From Lunatibacter sp038209145 (lineage in GTDB: Bacteria > Bacteroidota > Bacteroidia > Cytophagales > Cyclobacteriaceae), in the NCBI GenBank assembly GCA_038209145.1, contig JBBQXZ010000333.1, positions 1 to 5,151 on the forward strand: a DNA stretch of 5,151 bases, in the 5' to 3' direction. This document shows, piece by piece, positions 1 through 5,151 of this stretch. Positions within the stretch are counted from its first letter, which is position 1. Each line of letters starts with the position of its first letter. The notes under the pieces were generated by a model. It was not told the DNA's origin. It worked only from the letters and a program-made list of their open reading frames with translations, and did not search any database. Made by a program: the position numbers and the translations under genes.

Positions 1-70
1 AATGCATGTGATTTGGCGTAGCATGGGCTATTGGATTTCTAATTATAAAATTTGATAAAATAGGGAATTG
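1..70. other. Region beyond the terminator, no supportable feature
   Basis: This AT-rich stretch lies past the susD terminator. A minus-strand ATG at 24-22 opens a frame that runs off the window edge after eight codons (MLRQITCI). That is too short to call a gene and has no recognisable promoter or ribosome-binding signal. Nothing else is supported. Confidence 0.5.
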
Positions 71-106
71 AAAAATCAAGGGAAAATATGAAAATTCCCT
101 TGATTT
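71..106 (-). terminator. Rho-independent terminator of the susC-susD unit
   Basis: A perfect 12-bp inverted repeat is formed by 73-84 (aaatcaagggaa) and 95-106 (ttcccttgattt), separated by a 10-base AT-rich loop. Read on the minus strand, the stem runs straight into TTTTT (75-71), giving a hairpin plus U-tract about 30 bases after the susD stop. Read on the plus strand, no T-tract follows the stem, so termination is expected mainly for minus-strand transcripts. Its position suggests transcription normally ends after susD. Overlapping shorter repeats could form competing stems: 62-69 with 93-100, and 99-104 with 108-113. Confidence 0.88.
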
Positions 107-135
107 GATCAAGCAGCTTGGAGATATTCAACGGA

Positions 136-1620
136 TCAATAGCCTGGGTTTTGAGTGATTTGGGCACCTGATCTGTCGATTTCCCCTTGAGGAACTGGGT
201 ACAGATAATGATGTTCCTGGAAATTTTTCCCTAACCCCGTCAAAACTTCTTTGGCAATTCCCCATCTTTTAAGGTCATTAAATCTATGCGATTCAAACCC
301 CAATTCTACCCTTCTTTCATGAATAAGGGCTGCGATCGCCTGATCTTTAGTCAGGCTATTTCCGGAATAAGCTGGAAGGGCATCTGCGGGGACAGCCGTT
401 CCATCAATTTGAGGACTTGTTCTGGCTCTTTCCCTGACTTGGTCGATCAACATCAATCCGCCTGTGATATCGCCGGTTTGGATCAATGCTTCTGCTTTCC
501 AAAGGAGAACATCGGCATACCTGATATAGATCTTGTTGCCTGGAGAATCATCATTTCCTCTGTAAGCGCCATCTGTGGATCCCAATAATTTATGGACTTG
601 CCTCGGTTCTACCTCCACGGTGAAGGCCAATCTAGGATCGTTGGGTTCGAAAGCCTGCAGGAAATCATCCGAAGGAGCAACAAATCCCCAGCCCGTCAAG
701 GCGGCCAAGCCATTCCCCCTCCCGGGATTCAGTGCTTCCCTGTGGTCATAGGCCAAGATCACCTCTTGTTCCTGAAATTCTTTGGAAACATCAAATGAAT
801 CAAAATAATTTGGGTTCAATTGGTAAAATCCATAAGCCTCCAGTTGGTTGATAAAACCTAAAGCAGCCACCCAATCCTGCTCGTAAAGCGCTATTTTGGC
901 CTGCATGGCCTTTGCTGCACCAATGGGGACCCTCCAAGGTTCTGCATCATTGGCGTATTTTCTCACTGGCAACAAACCAACGGCTTTCTCAAGATCCGCT
1001 TTTATCAGTACCATAGCTTCTTCCTTCGGTACTCTTATTGCTACCTCGTAGGCCTCCGAAAAATTTTCCAGGGGTTTGGTCAGCAATGGGATATCCCCAA
1101 AATTATTCGCCAATTCGAAATAATAAAATGCCCTCAAGAAATAAACCTCGCCAAGCAACCGGTCTTGTATTTCCTGAGTCATGTTCAGCCCTGCCAAATC
1201 TCCGTCTTCAAGGCTTTTAATCGCCAAATTGGCTCTTGAAATCCCTTCATAATTGTAACTCCATACCCCGTTGAAGGCACCGTTTATGGAAGTGAAATTG
1301 AAGGATGCCACTTCATCCATCCAGGCTTGATCTCCATCCGGATTCCATTTTTTCATCATGTCCCCAGAGGCAATGTCATAGACAACGAAATCATTTCGCA
1401 AAACGGTTCCTCCAGTCCAATCCCATTCACCGATGACATTTAAGGTATTGGAAAGAAGTTGGTAAGTGGCATTCACTGAGGATGTCAATGACTGCACCGT
1501 AGGGTTGGTATTGATCTGATCGGGGGTGATCAATCCTATCGGATCTTTTTCCAAATAGGATTCGCAGCCCATCATGGAGCCGATAGAAGCGACAAATAGA
1601 ATTTTGAGTATATTTTTCAT
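136..1620 (-). CDS. SusD/RagB-family nutrient-binding outer membrane lipoprotein
   Basis: This is a complete 494-residue SusD-like lipoprotein, the surface lid that binds ligand over the SusC barrel encoded just upstream. The chosen start, MKNILKILF, gives a compact lipoprotein signal ending in the lipobox SMMGC, with Cys19 as the lipidated residue followed by ESYLEKDP, a typical SusD mature start. An in-frame ATG nine codons earlier (position 1647) would add MFRSKNKSA and cannot be excluded. The N-terminal SusD-like TPR region includes LLGEVYFLRAFYYFELANNF then GDIPLL (about 155-180). The C-terminal SusD domain includes IYIRYADVLLWKAEAL (about 364-379), HERRVELGFESHRFNDLKRW (434-453) and a terminal YLYPVPQGEI...QNPGY, the usual SusD ending. 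Length is within the family range, at the shorter end. The stretch between DPRLAFTVE and YIRYADVLL looks short compared with many homologues, which may affect the ligand face. Ligand identity cannot be read from the sequence. A strong terminator follows 30 bases after the stop. Confidence 0.96.
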   Translation of the reverse strand: MKNILKILFVASIGSMMGCESYLEKDPIGLITPDQINTNPTVQSLTSSVNATYQLLSNTLNVIGEWDWTGGTVLRNDFVVYDIASGDMMKKWNPDGDQAWMDEVASFNFTSINGAFNGVWSYNYEGISRANLAIKSLEDGDLAGLNMTQEIQDRLLGEVYFLRAFYYFELANNFGDIPLLTKPLENFSEAYEVAIRVPKEEAMVLIKADLEKAVGLLPVRKYANDAEPWRVPIGAAKAMQAKIALYEQDWVAALGFINQLEAYGFYQLNPNYFDSFDVSKEFQEQEVILAYDHREALNPGRGNGLAALTGWGFVAPSDDFLQAFEPNDPRLAFTVEVEPRQVHKLLGSTDGAYRGNDDSPGNKIYIRYADVLLWKAEALIQTGDITGGLMLIDQVRERARTSPQIDGTAVPADALPAYSGNSLTKDQAIAALIHERRVELGFESHRFNDLKRWGIAKEVLTGLGKNFQEHHYLYPVPQGEIDRSGAQITQNPGY

Positions 1621-1810
1621 AGCTGATTTATTTTTAGATCGAAACATTGAACGCTAGCCTTCGGGACAAAATCGCACTGAATTGGTCTTTCGAATTCGAG
1701 AAATGTTTCTGGTTATTGGGATTTTTCAAATTGTTGTTGGCATTTGGCGAAACAAGGATTAACCTCAGGTATCGGATCGATTGTATAATCCAAATCAGGA
1801 ACATATATCC
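1621..1810 (-). other. Unusually long susC-susD intergenic region with possible ORF remnant
   Basis: This spacer separates the susC stop from the chosen susD start; such junctions are commonly only a few to a few tens of bases. Its G+C is about 39%, near that of the genes and far above the 21% of the leader upstream of susC. On the minus strand one frame is open from within susC to a stop at 1715-1713. It reads VPDLDYTIDPIPEVNPCF and then AKCQQQFEKSQ, a plausible protein tail, but has no ATG. A second frame gives a 56-codon ATG-started ORF (1804-1634) overlapping the susD signal region. Small dyads occur at 1649-1662 (GAACGCTAGCCTTC, 12 of 14 positions symmetric), 1690-1699 (TCGAATTCGA, perfect) and 1771-1781 (ATCGGATCGAT). 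No terminator with a T-run is seen, so read-through from susC to susD is expected. No function can be assigned. Confidence 0.6.
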
Positions 1811-4800
1811 TTAAAATGAGGCATTTACACCCATCAGCAGCGTCATCGATTGGGGATAGGTCCCCATATCAATCAAGTTTGTAGACTCTGGATCCAGACC
1901 GGAATAGTTGGTGAAAGTCAAAAGGTTTTGACCTGACATATAGATTCTGAAATTCCCCACACCTTTGATTTTATTGGGCTGAAGTGAATAGCCAATCTCC
2001 AAATTTTTAAGTCTCAGATAGGAAGCGTCCTCCACAAAAATATCGGAGATTCTGCTGCTTCCGTTATCCGTGAAACTTACCCTTGGGATGGAATTCGTGG
2101 AACCTTCTCCATTCCAGCTATTCAAAACCCTATCGGTGTAATTGAATGGTCTGGTATCATAATCGATGATTTTCTTGAGGTCATTGTATCTTTCCACGCC
2201 TGATACTCCCTGAAAGAGGACGCTGATGTCAAAAGATTTGTAACTCCCTCCAACATTCATTCCGAACGCCAACCTTGGATTTGGGTTTCCGATAAAATCC
2301 CGATCGTTGTCATTGATCATCCCATTTCGATCCAAATCTTTAAATTTGATGTCACCCGGTTTCTGGGCTGGGTTTGGAGTACCGGTCAGGTGATTGTTGA
2401 TTTCTTCCTGGTTTTGGTAAATGCCTTCCTGGAGAAAACCATAGTACGCATTCAAAGGATGTCCCGCCTGAACCCTGGTTACATTCCCGACTATATAAGG
2501 AAGGTTTGGATGCAGGATATCCACGGTGTTTTTCAGGGAAGTAAGGTTTCCATTGATAAAGTATTTGAAAGGATTGTCATTGTTTTTATAAGAAAGGGAC
2601 ATTTCAAGCCCTGTATTGGTGACCTGTCCTGCATTCAGGAAGGTGGCGGACACATCACCTACGAGTTGGGGAAGGGAAATCGGTAACAAAATATCCGAAG
2701 TGACCTTTTGGAAATAATCCAAGCTCAAAAACAACTTGTTCCGGAACATTCCAAGGTCTAAACCAATATTTGATTGCGTGGTGGTTTCCCATTTGAGATC
2801 AGGATTGCCATATCGGGAAATCAAATACCTGTCTGCATCCCTGCGGAATAAAGTAAGGTAGGCGTAGTTTGGGATTTCTTGGTTTCCCAACTGTCCCCAG
2901 CTTCCTCTCAGTTTCAGTTCGGAAATCTTGTCGCTGTTTTTGATGAAATCCTCCTCGGAAATCAACCAACCTGCCGAGACGGAAGGAAAGTATCCCCATT
3001 TATTGTTTTGAGCAAATCTTGAAGAAGCATCAGCCCTGAGGTTTGCAGTCACCATGTATCTGTCGCTATTCACATAAGTTGCCGATCCAAAAAACGAAAA
3101 CAACGCCCATTCTTCACCCAAGCCACCATTCCAAAGATCCAATTCAGTACCACCAAAATCAAGGTACCTAAAATTGGGAGATGTAAAATCGAATCGCTGC
3201 CTGGAGGCATTCAAGGTGGATGAGGAATTGTTAATAAATTCCGATCCCAAAAGGCCGCTGATGTAGTGATTTCCAACCGTTTTGTCGTAGCTCAGCGTAT
3301 TGTTCCAAGTGATGGTCACATCCTGTCCACGCATTTCAGACAATCCATTGGGTCTGTTTTGTCTTCCCAAACCCCTATCGACTGAGGCTCCTCCCCCATC
3401 ATCATCACCATAATTGGGATTGAATGCTTTGTTGTGTAGGAAATTGATATCAGCACCCAAATTGGTCTTAAATTTTAAAGATTTGTCTTTCAATATGTTG
3501 TACTCTCCAAAAATGTTACCGAATGTTTTGAACCGCGCCAATTTATCATCGGTGAAATTGGCCAGAGCAATCGGGTTTTGGCTGAATTCATATTTTCCGC
3601 TTTGGTAGTCGTTTGGACCTCTGAAAAAGGGTAGATCCGTGTAAGGGCTGCTTTCAGTATAGGTGGGATCGGAGGGATCTTTAAAAACCGAAAGCACCGG
3701 TGGTCTCAAAAATGCATGCCTGATGATCCCCGGTGCATCTCCACTTGAGGACATCCTATCCTGTAAGGTATAGGAAAACTGCATATTTGCACCAATGGTA
3801 ACGCGGTCATTAACTTTTGAGGTTACATTGGTTCTGAAATTCAACCTTTGGAATTTGTCTTTCTTGGATACGACGATACCATCCTGTCCATAATACCCGC
3901 CGGAAATCAGAAATGTTGTTTTATCATTCCCTCCTTGGGTAGATAGTTGGAGATTGTGCGTTTTACCCGCTTCAAAAAGTTCACCCAACCAGTTTGTGTC
4001 TGAAAAATCAGACCGGTTTTTATCCGCAGTATATGGATTCGTTCCGCCATAACCGGCATTGTTCCAAGCTTCCTCCACTTTGTTCATGTATTGGGAAGCG
4101 TTCAGCATGGTTGGGAGATTCCTTACCTTCTGGATGCCTCCAAAATAATTCACCTGGAGTCCTTGGCCTTCTTTTCCATTTTTGGTCGTAATGACCACTA
4201 CGCCGGCAGAAGCCCTTGATCCATAAATGGATGAAGCGGCTGCATCCTTCAGCACTGTCATGGATTCAATGTCCGCAGGATTCAAAAACGAGATCTCCCT
4301 GCTGGGAATTCCGTCAATGATATACAGTGGATTGTTGTTTCCAATGGTTCCGTTTCCCCTGATTCTGATTTCAATCTCGTCACCTGGCGCACCTGTACTC
4401 TGGGTCACCTGAACACCAGCGACTTGCCCTTGCAAGGCTTGGGTGATTATCGGAACTCTTCTGGATTCCAACGCAGAGATGTCCACGGGAGCAATGGCAC
4501 CGGAAATCGTGGCTCCTTTTTGGGACCTGTACCCCATGACGACCATTTCTTCCAATTCCGAAACATTCTCAGAAAGCGTGATTTTGAACACTTCCTGATT
4601 GGCTGCATTCACTTCCTGGCTTGTGTATCCGATATACGAAAACACCAAAATCAGATTTGGAGTATCTACCAATAGGGAAAAGTTGCCGTCAATATCCGTG
4701 ACTGTTCCATTGGTGGTTCCTTTTACCAGTACAGAAACACCCGGGATGGAAAGTTTATCCGTTTCACTTATCACTTTTCCTTTTAGTGTGGCGGATTGGG

Positions 4801-4921
4801 TCAGGCGGTCCTGTTCTTGTAAAGGAAGCGGTTCTGCCTTAATTGGAACCTGACCTAACATCAAGACAAACGAAGCCAACAAGACGGAATTTTTGAATTT
4901 TCTTGTTCTTGAAAGTATCAT
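1811..4921 (-). CDS. SusC/RagA-family TonB-linked outer membrane transporter
   Basis: This is a complete 1036-residue TonB-dependent transporter that should import a SusD-captured ligand across the outer membrane. A signal peptide covers about residues 1-29: a basic start (RTRKFK), a hydrophobic core (VLLASFVLMLG) and likely cleavage after IKA. A carboxypeptidase-regulatory-like beta-sandwich follows (about 46-118, with PGVSVLVKGT and GTVTDIDGNFSL). Next come a TonB-box-like LEEMVVMGY (123-131) and the plug (about 135-252), which has PLYIIDGIP (198-206) and the family hallmark SSIYGSRASAGVVVITTK (230-247). The barrel fills the rest, with family landmarks RGSWGQLGN (672-680), NPDLKWE (706-712), NAGQVTNTGLE (763-773) and a calcium-loop-like DLDRNGMINDND (862-873). 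It ends in GVNASF, the aromatic terminus expected for BAM-dependent insertion. Length is normal and no frameshift is seen. There is no N-terminal STN domain, so direct signalling to an anti-sigma factor is not indicated. It lies upstream of susD on the same strand. The start is chosen because it yields the signal peptide; no Shine-Dalgarno is visible. The family call is very secure; the substrate is unknown. Confidence 0.97.
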   Translation of the reverse strand: MILSRTRKFKNSVLLASFVLMLGQVPIKAEPLPLQEQDRLTQSATLKGKVISETDKLSIPGVSVLVKGTTNGTVTDIDGNFSLLVDTPNLILVFSYIGYTSQEVNAANQEVFKITLSENVSELEEMVVMGYRSQKGATISGAIAPVDISALESRRVPIITQALQGQVAGVQVTQSTGAPGDEIEIRIRGNGTIGNNNPLYIIDGIPSREISFLNPADIESMTVLKDAAASSIYGSRASAGVVVITTKNGKEGQGLQVNYFGGIQKVRNLPTMLNASQYMNKVEEAWNNAGYGGTNPYTADKNRSDFSDTNWLGELFEAGKTHNLQLSTQGGNDKTTFLISGGYYGQDGIVVSKKDKFQRLNFRTNVTSKVNDRVTIGANMQFSYTLQDRMSSSGDAPGIIRHAFLRPPVLSVFKDPSDPTYTESSPYTDLPFFRGPNDYQSGKYEFSQNPIALANFTDDKLARFKTFGNIFGEYNILKDKSLKFKTNLGADINFLHNKAFNPNYGDDDGGGASVDRGLGRQNRPNGLSEMRGQDVTITWNNTLSYDKTVGNHYISGLLGSEFINNSSSTLNASRQRFDFTSPNFRYLDFGGTELDLWNGGLGEEWALFSFFGSATYVNSDRYMVTANLRADASSRFAQNNKWGYFPSVSAGWLISEEDFIKNSDKISELKLRGSWGQLGNQEIPNYAYLTLFRRDADRYLISRYGNPDLKWETTTQSNIGLDLGMFRNKLFLSLDYFQKVTSDILLPISLPQLVGDVSATFLNAGQVTNTGLEMSLSYKNNDNPFKYFINGNLTSLKNTVDILHPNLPYIVGNVTRVQAGHPLNAYYGFLQEGIYQNQEEINNHLTGTPNPAQKPGDIKFKDLDRNGMINDNDRDFIGNPNPRLAFGMNVGGSYKSFDISVLFQGVSGVERYNDLKKIIDYDTRPFNYTDRVLNSWNGEGSTNSIPRVSFTDNGSSRISDIFVEDASYLRLKNLEIGYSLQPNKIKGVGNFRIYMSGQNLLTFTNYSGLDPESTNLIDMGTYPQSMTLLMGVNASF

Positions 4922-4988
4922 ATTATTTCATAGTTTGGGTAAATTATTTTGGTTTAAATTTGTTTAGTAATAAAGTTTTAACAGATGT

Positions 4989-5031
4989 AAAAATAAAAAC
5001 CGCTTCTGAAGCATGCCGTTTAGTTGGTTTT
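4989..5031 (-). promoter_or_regulatory. Hairpin with T-rich tail in the susC leader (attenuator-like or upstream terminator)
   Basis: On the minus strand AAAACC (5031-5026) can pair with GGTTTT (5001-4996), enclosing an inner stem GCTTC-A-GAAGC (5012-5002) whose 3' end abuts the outer arm. A T-rich tail TATTTTT follows directly (4995-4989). This resembles an imperfect intrinsic terminator about 70 bases before the susC ATG. It could end a transcript from a gene beyond 5151 on the same strand, or act as an attenuator within a susC leader. The 13-base unpaired segment on the 5' side and short stems make it weaker than the terminator after susD. Confidence 0.35.
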
Positions 5032-5053
5032 AAGTAAAAGGTTTTCCTTGATG

Positions 5054-5061
5054 TAAACGTA
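5054..5061 (-). promoter_or_regulatory. Candidate -7 promoter element for susC (weak)
   Basis: On the minus strand TACGTTTA matches the Bacteroidota -7 consensus TAnnTTTG except at the last base. A TTG lies 24 bases upstream (in AATTGTTAGC, near 5087-5085) and another 13 bases upstream (in ATTGGG), neither at the usual spacing of about 19-21 for the -33 element. If used, transcription would start near 5045 and produce a leader of roughly 125 nt before susC. No better match to the consensus was found between here and the susC start. This is a tentative call. Confidence 0.22.
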
Positions 5062-5125
5062 GAATTAAAAAACCCAATATGCTAACAATTAGTTATTTAT
5101 TAAATAAAAATTAAATATGAATTGT

Positions 5126-5147
5126 ATAAAAAGTATATAAAAAGTAT
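5126..5147. repeat. Two-copy 11-bp tandem repeat
   Basis: The unit ataaaaagtat occurs twice in perfect head-to-tail arrangement (5126-5136 and 5137-5147) at the upstream end of the susC leader. The 11-bp period is close to one helical turn, so both copies would face the same side of the DNA, as in some tandem regulator sites. The sequence is almost entirely A/T, so slippage in low-complexity DNA is an equally good explanation. The window ends four bases later, so further copies cannot be excluded. Confidence 0.5.
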
Positions 5148-5151
5148 TTTT

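Larger units (their letters stand above)
4922..5151 (-). promoter_or_regulatory. AT-rich upstream/leader region of susC
   Basis: These 230 bases contain no supportable gene on either strand. G+C is about 21%, much lower than in the adjoining genes, as expected for a Bacteroidota regulatory region. The susC promoter must lie here or beyond the window edge. Contents recognised are an 11-bp tandem repeat at the edge, a weak -7-like element near 5054-5061, a hairpin with T-rich tail at 4989-5031, and a two-codon ATG AAA TAA reading frame ending one base before the susC ATG. No Shine-Dalgarno precedes susC; the bases before its start are A/T-rich, which is normal for this phylum. Confidence 0.7.

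Noticed and set aside
1..24. Possible start of a downstream gene on the minus strand (MLRQITCI to the edge)
   Set aside because: Only eight codons are visible, with no promoter or ribosome-binding evidence.
286..798. Plus-strand open frames opposite susD (286-588, 592-798), and another at 1038-1220
   Set aside because: They lie wholly antisense to an intact SusD gene, have no recognisable domains, and look like shadows of its codon structure.
1621..1647. Extended susD start at the ATG at 1647
   Set aside because: The extra residues MFRSKNKSA lengthen the n-region unnecessarily, and the downstream ATG gives a standard MKNI-type lipoprotein signal. An AAGG about 10 bases before 1647 keeps it possible but less likely.
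1690..1699. TCGAATTCGA palindrome as a regulator operator
   Set aside because: A single 10-bp palindrome inside a transcribed spacer has no supporting context and can occur by chance.
1634..1804. Minus-strand 56-codon ATG-started ORF in the susC-susD gap (begins MFLIWIIQSIRY)
   Set aside because: It overlaps the susD signal-peptide region by several codons, lacks a clear ribosome-binding site and has no recognisable similarity. It is kept only as part of the gap observation.
2390..4853. Plus-strand open frames opposite susC, and a minus-strand frame at 2799-2999
   Set aside because: All fall inside the intact 1036-residue SusC gene in other frames, show no recognisable protein features and lack start signals.
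1..5151. CRISPR array, tRNA/rRNA, insertion sequence or attachment site
   Set aside because: No spaced direct repeats, cloverleaf, rRNA-like sequence, transposase frame or terminal inverted repeats were found on either strand.

Overview
The window comes from a member of the phylum Bacteroidota. It holds one SusC/SusD-type outer-membrane nutrient uptake pair, an arrangement essentially confined to that phylum. Moderate G+C in the genes, a very AT-rich upstream region (about 21% G+C over the 230 bases before susC) and the lack of Shine-Dalgarno sequences fit the phylum. The protein style resembles environmental Cytophagales such as Cyclobacteriaceae more than gut Bacteroides, but that placement is an impression from recall and not a search result.

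Layout, read along the minus strand in the direction of transcription. Positions 5151-4922 are an AT-rich non-coding leader with an 11-bp tandem repeat at the edge, a weak promoter candidate, and a hairpin followed by a T-rich tail about 70 bases before the first gene. Positions 4921-1811 encode a complete SusC/RagA-family TonB-dependent transporter of 1036 residues. Positions 1810-1621 are an unusually long gap for a susC-susD junction. Positions 1620-136 encode a complete SusD/RagB-family surface lipoprotein of 494 residues. Positions 106-71 form a strong intrinsic terminator for the pair. Positions 70-1 hold nothing I can support.

The two proteins should act as one machine. SusC forms a 22-strand barrel with a TonB-gated plug, and SusD sits over it as a lid that captures the ligand, usually an oligosaccharide or peptide, and passes it in using the proton-motive force via TonB-ExbB-ExbD. 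No enzyme, sulfatase, sigma/anti-sigma pair or sensor gene lies in the window, so the substrate cannot be inferred. The terminator directly after susD suggests that susC-susD is a self-contained two-gene unit.

I do not see a clearly new biological system here. The observations most worth a second look are the 190-base susC-susD gap, which has gene-like composition and a degraded-looking open frame, and the structured leader upstream of susC.
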